64,000 nucleotides of DNA from Lentzea fradiae. GTDB lineage: Bacteria > Actinomycetota > Actinomycetes > Mycobacteriales > Pseudonocardiaceae. Below, piece by piece: positions 35,108 to 41,943 of the stretch. The notes below the pieces were generated by a model. That model had not been told where the DNA came from and ran no database searches. It worked only from the letters and a program-made list of their open reading frames with translations. The stretch lies in the NCBI RefSeq assembly GCF_900100955.1, contig NZ_FNCC01000011.1, positions 62,001-126,000 of the forward strand, read 5' to 3'. Position 1 is the first letter of the stretch. The number at the start of each line of letters is the position of its first letter. A program made the position numbers and the translations under genes.

Positions 35108-35781
35108 ACGACGATCGTGGCACAGCTCAGGCACCGGCGAGCGAGCAGACCGAGACGAACGACCACGATCCAGCTGACCGCGCTCGCGATCGTCATCGGC
35201 GCCGACTGCAGCAGCCGCTGCGGGTCGAGGTGCGCGGTGGCCAGGACGATCGACAGGTTGCCCGCCAGCACCGCCCCCACGGCCACCATCCCGATCGACG
35301 CGGCCACCCTGGCCAGCAGCTTCGGGTCGTAGCGGCGGGCCACCAGCCGGCCTGCCACCAGCGCGGCGAGCGCGACGGCGGACGCGATGCCGTTGGTGAG
35401 GTCGTTGGCCTTGGCGACGAAGAGGTACCAGGACGGCGGCGGCGTGGCGAAGGCCGGCCACGGGCCGATGAACAGCATCCGCCCGTACTCCCACGCCATG
35501 TGCATCAGCGGCAGCACGATCGCGAGCCACACGAGCGTGCGCGTGCCGTACCCGACGGCCAGCTCGGCCTGGTACTCGTTCGCGATCACGCGGACCGGGC
35601 CGAACTCGTCGACCGCGCGCCGCTGCGCCTCCTGCTCGGTCAGGCCGCTGCCGAGGTGGGCCTCGGTCGCGTCGGCGAGGCTGTCGCGGGTCTCGGTGAG
35701 CAGGTCGCGGACCTGCCTGGGCGAGCCGTTGAGCCGGGACCCGAGGTCCGTCACGTACCTGTCGATCACGTCTGCGCCCAC
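35104..35781 (-). CDS. HAAS-type (permease prefix domain) membrane protein
   Basis: This 225-residue protein has an N-terminal cytosolic HAAS-like domain (IDRYVTDLGSRLNGSPRQVR, AHLGSGLTEQEAQRRAVDEF) followed by four to five membrane helices. Such proteins are normally encoded with a PadR regulator, as here. The GTG at 35781 has GGGAGGGGG upstream; a GTG at 35769 overlapping the PadR stop is the alternative. It probably works with the PadR protein in a small envelope-stress or signalling unit. Confidence 0.8.
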   Translation of the reverse strand: MGADVIDRYVTDLGSRLNGSPRQVRDLLTETRDSLADATEAHLGSGLTEQEAQRRAVDEFGPVRVIANEYQAELAVGYGTRTLVWLAIVLPLMHMAWEYGRMLFIGPWPAFATPPPSWYLFVAKANDLTNGIASAVALAALVAGRLVARRYDPKLLARVAASIGMVAVGAVLAGNLSIVLATAHLDPQRLLQSAPMTIASAVSWIVVVRLGLLARRCLSCATIVV

Positions 35782-36104
35782 GTTCCGCCCCCTCCCAGCA
35801 CCCCGCCGATCACCGTCGTGAACTCGCGCCACGCCGCGCGTTCGGCGTGCAGCGCCTTCCGTCCCGCCGAGGTGAGCCGGTAGGTGCGGCGCTTGCGTCC
35901 GCCGACCGTGCTCCAGTCGCTCGCCACGTGCCCCGCCCGTTCCAGCCGGCGCAGCGCCGGGTAGACGGTGCCCGTCGGCAGGTCGAGCGCACCGCCGCTG
36001 CCCTGCTGCAACGCCTCGATGATCGCGTAGCCGTGCAGCTGCCTGCCGTCGAGCGTGGCCAGCAACAACGCGTCGAGGTGGCCGCGTAGCGCGTCGGGCT
36101 TCAT
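35766..36104 (-). CDS. PadR-family transcriptional regulator
   Basis: This 112-residue winged-helix protein contains ALRGHLDALLLATLDGRQLH, GYAIIEALQQGSGGALDLPT, GTVYPALRRLERAGHVASDW and RRTYRLTSAGRKALHAERAA, the PadR pattern. It overlaps the HAAS-type membrane gene, so the two are a regulator/membrane pair. The ATG at 36104 faces cydA 140 bp away. Confidence 0.9.
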   Translation of the reverse strand: MKPDALRGHLDALLLATLDGRQLHGYAIIEALQQGSGGALDLPTGTVYPALRRLERAGHVASDWSTVGGRKRRTYRLTSAGRKALHAERAAWREFTTVIGGVLGGGGTWAQT

Positions 36105-36245
36105 GTCCCCGCACTCTACTGACCGGCCCGCCGGGGCCGGTCCCGGAAGATTCCCGTAGTGCCGGTCGGGGACGTCCCTGAGTTCTCCCCGGTATCGGCG
36201 GAGAAGCGTTCATAAGTAGCACAGCTACACATAGCTTCCCTACAC

Positions 36246-37406
36246 ATGAGCGCAGTAGACCTCGCCCGCCTCCAGTTCGCGACGACGACGTCGTTCCACT
36301 TCCTGTTCGTGCTGCTCACCCTCGGTCTGGTCACCCTGCTCGTGGTGATGCAGACGAGGTTCACCATCACCGGGGCGCGCGTGCACGAGCGGATGACGTT
36401 GTTCTGGGGCCGGATCTACGTGATCAACTACGCGCTCGGGATCGTCACCGGCATCGTGATGGAGTTCCAGTTCGGCCTGAACTGGTCGGGGCTCGCGACC
36501 TACGCCGGTGACGTGTTCGGGGCGCCGCTCGCGGTGGAGACGCTGGTCGCGTTCTTCCTGGAGTCCACGTTCCTGGGGCTGTGGATCTTCGGCTGGGGCA
36601 AGCTGAACCGCTGGCTTCACCTCTCCCTGCTCTACCTGACCGCGCTCACGGCGTTCGCGTCGGCGTTCTGGATCATGGCGGCCAACGGGTTCCTGCAGAA
36701 CCCGGTCGGCCACCGGGTGGACGGGAACGTGCTGCGGCTGACCGACTTCGGCGCGCTGCTGACGAACCCGGCTTTCGTCCACGCGCTGCCGCACGTGATC
36801 TCGGCCGCCCTGACCGTCGGCGGCGTGTTCCTGACCGGGGTGTCGGCGTACCACTTCATCAAGCGCACCCCCGAGGCCGACTTCTTCCGCCGCTCGCTGC
36901 GGATGGGCGTCGTGACAACGGCGCTGGCCACGCCGGTGCTGTTCACGTTCGGCATCACGCAGCTGAACGTCGTCAGCGAGCTCCAGCCGCACAAGAACGA
37001 GGCGGCGTCGTGGATCGGTCTCCCGCTCGGGTTCATGATCCTCATCGGGCTGGGGCTGACCGTCGTCAGCTGGCTCACGCTGCCGCTGCTCGCCAGGGAC
37101 GCCGTGATCCGGATGCGCTTCCCCTTGTACCTCATGGTGATCGGCATCCCGGTCCCGTTCGCCGCCGCGATCTTCGGCTGGCTGTACCGGGAGGTCGGCA
37201 GGCAGCCGTGGGTCGTCTACGGCCTGCTGCGCACCGAGGACGCGGTGTCGCATGTGGACGCCGGTCAGATCCTGTTGTCGCTCATCGTGTTCACGTCCCT
37301 GTTCGTGGTGCTGGCCGGTGTGGACTGGGTGTTGATCGCACGTGCGGTCCGCCGCGGTCCGGACGTGGCTCCCGCCCCTGTCTCGCCGTTGGTGGTGACG
37401 CTCTGA
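36246..37406 (+). CDS. cydA: Cytochrome bd oxidase subunit I, short form lacking most of the Q-loop
   Basis: The protein has 386 residues against about 450-520 for usual CydA. Retained are the haem-ligand His in TTSFHFLFVLLTLGL, ETLVAFFLESTFLGLWIFGW with both Glu, His in HALPHVISAAL, and GRQPWVVYGLLRTEDAVS. After SELQPHKNEAA, where a typical protein has an ~80-90-residue quinol loop, the next helix follows at once. The helix that normally carries Arg-x-Met (haem b558 ligand) reads LGFMILIGLGL, so neither residue is evident. No clear ribosome site precedes the ATG. The stop overlaps cydB. Confidence 0.85.
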   Translation: MSAVDLARLQFATTTSFHFLFVLLTLGLVTLLVVMQTRFTITGARVHERMTLFWGRIYVINYALGIVTGIVMEFQFGLNWSGLATYAGDVFGAPLAVETLVAFFLESTFLGLWIFGWGKLNRWLHLSLLYLTALTAFASAFWIMAANGFLQNPVGHRVDGNVLRLTDFGALLTNPAFVHALPHVISAALTVGGVFLTGVSAYHFIKRTPEADFFRRSLRMGVVTTALATPVLFTFGITQLNVVSELQPHKNEAASWIGLPLGFMILIGLGLTVVSWLTLPLLARDAVIRMRFPLYLMVIGIPVPFAAAIFGWLYREVGRQPWVVYGLLRTEDAVSHVDAGQILLSLIVFTSLFVVLAGVDWVLIARAVRRGPDVAPAPVSPLVVTL

Positions 37407-38029
37407 TGGAAACGCTCTGGCTGGTCGTGCTCGGCACGCTCGCCACCGGCTACTTCACGCTGGCCGGCTTCGACTACGGCACCGGGTTGCTGCTGCCGTT
37501 CCGCCGCCGTGACGAGGCCCTGTCCAGGATGACGCCGTTCTTCCTCGGCAACGAGGTGTGGCTGGTGGCCGCGGTCGGCGTGCTGCTCGCGGCGTTCCCG
37601 CGGCTCGAAGGAGAGCTGCTGTCCGGGTCGCACTCGGTGTTCACGCTGCTGCTCGCCGGGCTCGTGCTGTTCATGGCGGCCGTGCAGCTGCGGCTGTGGT
37701 GGTGGCTCGTGTTCACCGGCGCGCTGATGGTGTCCGTCGGCTGGGGCCTGTTCCTGGCGCACCTGCTCGACGCACCGCCGTTCGTGGCGCTGGTGATGCC
37801 GGTGCTGTTCGCGGTGCACGGCTGGGTGTTCCAGAACCGGCGGTGGGCGCTGTTCCCCGTGTCGGCGGCGTTGTGCGCGCTGCCGATCCCGCTCGCGTTC
37901 GGCACGATCGACGTCTCCGGCCTGATGGCGCACCCCGCCACGCTCACCCTGCTCGCGTGGGTCGCGATCCCGGTCATCCCGCTGGTGGTGGTGTTGCAGT
38001 GGTCGATCGTCGCCATCTCCTCGCGCTGA
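37406..38029 (+). CDS. cydB: Cytochrome bd oxidase subunit II, compact form
   Basis: The protein has 207 residues, against about 330-380 normally. The N-terminal marks TGYFTLAGFDYGTGLLLPF and MTPFFLGNEVWLVAAVGVLL are clear CydB, and the last helix (HPATLTLLAWVAIPVIPLVV) resembles the normal C-terminus. The middle is compressed to about seven membrane segments. The ATG at 37406 shares a base with the cydA stop (TGATG). The stop lies 31 bp inside cydD. The open frame and tight coupling suggest a working gene. Confidence 0.8.
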   Translation: METLWLVVLGTLATGYFTLAGFDYGTGLLLPFRRRDEALSRMTPFFLGNEVWLVAAVGVLLAAFPRLEGELLSGSHSVFTLLLAGLVLFMAAVQLRLWWWLVFTGALMVSVGWGLFLAHLLDAPPFVALVMPVLFAVHGWVFQNRRWALFPVSAALCALPIPLAFGTIDVSGLMAHPATLTLLAWVAIPVIPLVVVLQWSIVAISSR

Positions 38030-39348
38030 TCCCGATCCCGTTCCTGGTGCTGGCGCAGGCCGAGCTGCTCGCGTCAGTGCTGAGCGGCGGCACCGGTTTC
38101 CTCCTGCTGTGCCTGGTGGTCGGCGTGCGCGTGCTGGTCTGGTGGCTGCACCGCGCGTGGGCGCACCGGGCTGCCGAACGCACTCGTGCGCGGTTGCGGG
38201 AGGCGTTCCTGCGCTCGCCCGGCACCAAGGCCGGTGAAGTCGCCACCCTGGTCACGCGGGGCGTGCACGACGTGACCCCGTACGTCGTGGGGTACCTCCC
38301 GATGCGGGTCCTGGCCGTGGTGGTGCCGCTCGCGGTCATGGTCAGGCTGGCGTTCGCCGACCTGACGGCCGCGCTGACGATTCTGGTGACGCTGCCGTTG
38401 ATCCCGGTCTTCGGCGCGCTGGTGGGCGCGCACACCCGTGAGCGGACCGCCCGCCAGTGGGACGCGCTGGCGACGCTCGGCGGGCACTTCCTCGACGTGG
38501 TCAAGGGAATCGGGACGCTGCGGACGTTCGGCAGGGCCGGGGCGCAGTCGGCGACGGTCCGCGAGCTGGCCGCACGGCACCGGGCCGAGACGATGTCGGC
38601 GCTGCGGATCGCGTTCCTGTCGGCGTTCGTGCTGGAGCTCGTCGCGACGCTGTCGGTGGCCTTGGTCGCCGTGCCGGTAGGGCTGCGGCTGCTCGGCGGA
38701 GGGGTGCCGCTGCACACCGCCCTGCTCGTGCTCTTCCTGGCCCCGGAGGCGTTCCTGCCGCTGCGGGCCGCGGGAGCGCAGTTCCACGCGAGCGCACAGG
38801 GCCGTGAGGTGCTGGCCAAGGTGCCCGAGGTGGTCGAACGCGCCGGTGTGGAGCCGCCGGATCTCAGCGAGGCCGAGATCGTGCTCGACTCGGTGAGCGT
38901 CCGCAGCCTGGAGAACTTCTCGTTGCGCATCGCGCCGGGCGAACGGATCGCGCTCGTCGGCGCGAGCGGTGCGGGCAAGAGCACCGTGCTGGGGCTGCTG
39001 CTCGGGTTCGTGCGACCGGACAGCGGCCGGGTGCTCGTCGGCGGTGTCGACCTGGCCGAGATCGACCGGGAGAAGTGGCTGGCGGCGCTGTCGTGGGTGC
39101 CGCAACGGCCGACGCTCGTCCCGGCGAACCTCTCGTCCGGTGAACAGCAACGCGTCGCGCTGGCGAACGCGGTGGCACGGCGGCATGCCGGTCTCTTCCT
39201 GCTCGACGAACCGACCGCGCACCTCGACGCGGAGACCGAAGCCTTGGAGCTCAAGGCGATGCGTGACTTCACGAAGGGGCGGACCGCCGTGGTCGTGGCC
39301 CACCGGCCCGCGTTGCTGGACGAGGTCGACAGGGTGGTGACGGTGTGA
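37999..39348 (+). CDS. cydD: CydD-type ABC exporter half, short, with reduced nucleotide-binding domain
   Basis: The protein has 449 residues (usual ~540-580). The membrane domain keeps CydD marks LPLIPVFGALVGAHTRERTA, WDALATLGGHFLDVVKGIGT and APEAFLPLRAAGAQFHASAQ. The ATPase has Walker A GASGAGKSTVLGLLLG, Q-loop LSWVPQRPTLVPANL, signature LSSGEQQRVALANAVAR, Walker B LFLLDEPTAHLDAETE and H-loop VVAHRP. The signature follows the Q-loop within about ten residues, so the ~45-residue helical subdomain is missing. The GTG at 37999 overlaps cydB by 31 bp. CydDC exports thiols for cytochrome bd assembly. Confidence 0.8.
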   Translation: MVDRRHLLALIPIPFLVLAQAELLASVLSGGTGFLLLCLVVGVRVLVWWLHRAWAHRAAERTRARLREAFLRSPGTKAGEVATLVTRGVHDVTPYVVGYLPMRVLAVVVPLAVMVRLAFADLTAALTILVTLPLIPVFGALVGAHTRERTARQWDALATLGGHFLDVVKGIGTLRTFGRAGAQSATVRELAARHRAETMSALRIAFLSAFVLELVATLSVALVAVPVGLRLLGGGVPLHTALLVLFLAPEAFLPLRAAGAQFHASAQGREVLAKVPEVVERAGVEPPDLSEAEIVLDSVSVRSLENFSLRIAPGERIALVGASGAGKSTVLGLLLGFVRPDSGRVLVGGVDLAEIDREKWLAALSWVPQRPTLVPANLSSGEQQRVALANAVARRHAGLFLLDEPTAHLDAETEALELKAMRDFTKGRTAVVVAHRPALLDEVDRVVTV

Positions 39349-40646
39349 GACTCGCGATCCTCGTGGGCGTGCTCGCCGAACTGGCGGGCGTCGGCCTCAC
39401 CGCCACGGCGACCTGGCTCGTCATGCGCGCCGCCGAGCACCCGCCGATGCACGCGCTGACCGTGGCGATTGTCGCGGTCCGCACGCTCGCCCTCGCCAAG
39501 GGCGCCCTGCGCTACCTCGAACGCCTGACGAGCCACCGGGCCGTGCTGGGCGAGGCCGTCGAGCTACGCGGACGCGTCTACGACGACCTCGTGCACCGCC
39601 GACACATCCCGTCCGGCACGGCGCTGACCCGCATCGTCACGAACGTCGACCAGCACCTGGACTCGCGGCTGCGCACCACGTTGCCGTGGACCACGGCCGC
39701 TGTCGTGGGCGCGGTCGTCGCGGCAGCCTCGGGCTTCTCTCCGCCACTCGTCATCGGTCTGCTGATCACCCTGGCCCTGCTCCCCTGGCTCGCGCTCCGC
39801 GACCCGCGGGACCTCACCCCGTTGCGCGCGAAGCTGACCGAACAAACCACCGAACTGGTGCACAGCAAAGAAGAACTCATCGCGTACGGCCTCTTCGACG
39901 AGAAGCTCTCCGCCGCTACGGCGACCGCGAAAGCGTTGTCCCGCAAGGAACGCACGCGCGACCTGACCCCGCTGGCGATCGCCGTCCAGTTCGGCGTGGC
40001 ACTGCTGATGCTCGCGCAGCACGAGCCCGCGTGGCTGGTCATGGCCGCGATCGCGACGTTCGAGATCACCGTCCCGCTGGCCGCACTGACGAAGCCCGCA
40101 CCGGAACCCACCGACGAACCGGAGCCACCGGCCATCCACGAAATCCCGCTTCTGCAAGGGAAGACGGCGATCGTAGGACCGAGCGGAGCGGGCAAGACGA
40201 CGTTGCTCAACGCCATCGCGCACCGGCTGGAACCCAGCAAGGGCGCACTGGCCGACGCGCACGTCTTCCACACCACCGTCCGCACGAACGTGCTGCTCGC
40301 CAAGCCGGGTGCCACCCAGGAGGAGCTGGACCGCGCCGCCGCGATCACCGAGCTGGACCTCGACTGGGACCAGGTCGTCGGCGAACGCGGCGAGGAGATC
40401 TCCGGCGGCCAGCGGCAACGCCTGGTCCTCACCAGGTCGGTGCTCGCGAACCCGGACGTCCTGCTGCTCGACGAACCCACCGAAGGACTCGACCCCGAGC
40501 AGGCCGACCGGGTGCTGGGCAAGGTGCTCGACCACAGCCGCGGCACGGCGCTGGTCGTGACCCACCGGACCGAGCAGCTAGCGCTCTTCGACCACGTGCG
40601 CCATCGGCGGCCGGTCGGCCACCAGGACGTCGGTCGAGTCGGGTAG
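39345..40646 (+). CDS. cydC: CydC-type ABC exporter half, short, with reduced nucleotide-binding domain
   Basis: The protein has 433 residues (usual ~550). The membrane domain opens LVGVLAELAGVGLTATATWL with RYLERLTSHRAVLGEAVELR. The ATPase has Walker A AIVGPSGAGKTTLLNAIAHR, then ADAHVFHTTVRTNVLLAKPG, signature ISGGQRQRLVLTRSVLANPD, Walker B VLLLDEPTEGLDPEQ and H-loop VVTHRTEQ. About 25 residues, including the Q-loop Gln, are absent between Walker A and ADAHVF. The GTG overlaps the cydD stop as GTGA. Its last 69 bp overlap gpgS antisense, giving an unusual tail (HRRPVGHQDVGRVG). Confidence 0.78.
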   Translation: MRLAILVGVLAELAGVGLTATATWLVMRAAEHPPMHALTVAIVAVRTLALAKGALRYLERLTSHRAVLGEAVELRGRVYDDLVHRRHIPSGTALTRIVTNVDQHLDSRLRTTLPWTTAAVVGAVVAAASGFSPPLVIGLLITLALLPWLALRDPRDLTPLRAKLTEQTTELVHSKEELIAYGLFDEKLSAATATAKALSRKERTRDLTPLAIAVQFGVALLMLAQHEPAWLVMAAIATFEITVPLAALTKPAPEPTDEPEPPAIHEIPLLQGKTAIVGPSGAGKTTLLNAIAHRLEPSKGALADAHVFHTTVRTNVLLAKPGATQEELDRAAAITELDLDWDQVVGERGEEISGGQRQRLVLTRSVLANPDVLLLDEPTEGLDPEQADRVLGKVLDHSRGTALVVTHRTEQLALFDHVRHRRPVGHQDVGRVG

Positions 40647-41492
40647 CCACTCGCCGCCGACCTGCACGAACTGGGTGAGCGGGCCCGCCTGCGACTCGAC
40701 CCCGCAGCGGGCCAGCGCCGTTCCCATGATCTGCGAGGACATCACGCCCAGCTGCAACAGCGACCGGTTGCGGTGCTTGCGCACCCCGAGGTTCACCTGC
40801 GCCAGCGCCGACAGCCCGTGCAGCCGGTGCACGTCCAGCAGCAGCCCGATCTCCACGCCGTACCCGGCCGCGAACGGGACGGACTCCAAAAAGGACCGTG
40901 TCGCCGCGTACTCGCCGCCGAGCGGTTGCACCACACCGGAGAGCTCGGGCCGCAGCGTGTTCAGCAACGGCCGCGCCACCAGCTCGGTGACCCGTCCGCC
41001 GCCGCTGCTCTCCAGCCGCAATGGCCGCCGGTAGAAGCCCTTCACCAGGTGCACGTCCCGGTCGAGCAGCAACGGCCCGAGCAACGCCGTCACGAACGCC
41101 GTCTCCGGGTCCACCAGGTCGGAGTCGAGGAAGACGACCAGGTCACCGGTGGTCGCCGCGAGCGAGCGCCACAGCACCTCGCCCTTGCCGGGCACGGGTT
41201 CCAGCCACGGCACGACGTCCTCGCGCAGCACCACGCGTGCCCCGGCGGCGGAGGCGACGGCCACCGTCCGGTCGGTCGACCCGGAGTCCATCACCACCAG
41301 CTCGTCGACGAGCGTCCCGAGCAGCGGCCGGACCACGGAGACGACGTCGCCGACGGTCTCCTCCTCGTTCAGCGCGGGCAGCACCACGGACACCGTGCGG
41401 CCGCGTTTGAGCGCCACGAGCTCCTCGGGCGTCCAGGACGGCTGCTGCCAGGTGTGCGAGGCGAACCAGGCTTCGACGGCGGGCAGCATCAC
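40578..41492 (-). CDS. gpgS: Glucosyl-3-phosphoglycerate synthase GpgS
   Basis: This 304-residue GT81 glycosyltransferase transfers glucose to 3-phosphoglycerate, the first step of methylglucose lipopolysaccharide synthesis. Motifs are VSVVLPALNEEETVGDVVSV, DELVVMDSGSTDRT, PGKGEVLWRSLAATTGDLVV, FLDSDLVDPE, YRRPLRLESSGGGRVTELVA, and GYGVEIGLLLDVHRLHGL. The C-terminus VLVADRPPM matches Rv1208. GTG at 41492 or ATG at 41489; the former overlaps the upstream stop. Its 3' end overlaps cydC antisense. Confidence 0.93.
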   Translation of the reverse strand: MMLPAVEAWFASHTWQQPSWTPEELVALKRGRTVSVVLPALNEEETVGDVVSVVRPLLGTLVDELVVMDSGSTDRTVAVASAAGARVVLREDVVPWLEPVPGKGEVLWRSLAATTGDLVVFLDSDLVDPETAFVTALLGPLLLDRDVHLVKGFYRRPLRLESSGGGRVTELVARPLLNTLRPELSGVVQPLGGEYAATRSFLESVPFAAGYGVEIGLLLDVHRLHGLSALAQVNLGVRKHRNRSLLQLGVMSSQIMGTALARCGVESQAGPLTQFVQVGGEWLPDSTDVLVADRPPMAHVVEER

Positions 41493-41827
41493 GCGAGCGC
41501 CCTCAGCGCACGGGCCGGCGGACGGGTGCCCATCACGCTCGCGACCATCTCCACGACCTTTCTCGCCTGCCGCACGTCGGACGCGCGCAGCGCACGTGCT
41601 CCGGACAGCGCGGCGACCGTCGCGGCGGCCAGGGTGAAGTCCTCGTCACCCGGCGGCACCGTCGCCACCTCGACCGCCTCGGTGAACTCCGGCAGCTCCA
41701 GCTCACCGTCGAACTCGATGACGTCCGCGCCGTCCGCCACCGCCCGCTCGGCCTCGTCCGCGCTGGTCACAGCCGCGATCACCAGCACTCTGTCGGTCGG
41801 CGGCTCGCTCACGCGGAATCGGTTCAC
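41489..41827 (-). CDS. Shrunken dihydropteroate-synthase-like protein (FolP2 remnant)
   Basis: The protein has 112 residues, against about 300 for FolP2. Its N-terminal part (ADEAERAVADGADVIEFDGE) resembles the first strands of the DHPS barrel. Its C-terminal part (RALRASDVRQARKVVEMVAS then VMGTRPPARALRALA) matches the end of mycobacterial FolP2. About 180 central residues, with the pterin and pABA sites, are missing. The frame is open, and the stop overlaps gpgS as in a coupled pair, so it may be retained for gpgS translation or a non-enzymatic role. It cannot be a functional DHPS. Confidence 0.65.
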   Translation of the reverse strand: MNRFRVSEPPTDRVLVIAAVTSADEAERAVADGADVIEFDGELELPEFTEAVEVATVPPGDEDFTLAAATVAALSGARALRASDVRQARKVVEMVASVMGTRPPARALRALA

Positions 41828-41864
41828 ACCCTCCAGCGTAGACAGTGACCTGACTCACAGCCTC

Positions 41865-41884
41865 TTGCTACTCCCGAGTAGCAA
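41865..41884. promoter_or_regulatory. Perfect 20-bp palindrome, candidate operator
   Basis: Nine-base arms TTGCTACTC and GAGTAGCAA flank CC. A weaker related sequence (TTACTCCTCGGTAAC) follows within about 25 bases. It sits 60-80 bp before the secreted hydrolase gene at 41944 and just after the start of the folP2-like gene, so it could control either. The form resembles TetR-family operators. Confidence 0.5.
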
Positions 41885-41943
41885 GACCTTTACTCCTCGG
41901 TAACACCCTGTGTGATGTGCGTCATGGTCAAGGAGGACCTTGC

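Noticed and set aside
36105-36245. Rex-type redox operator before cydA
   Set aside because: No TTGTGAA-N6-TTCACAA-like sequence; only a short GTAGC-ACA-GCTAC inverted repeat is present, too weak to name.
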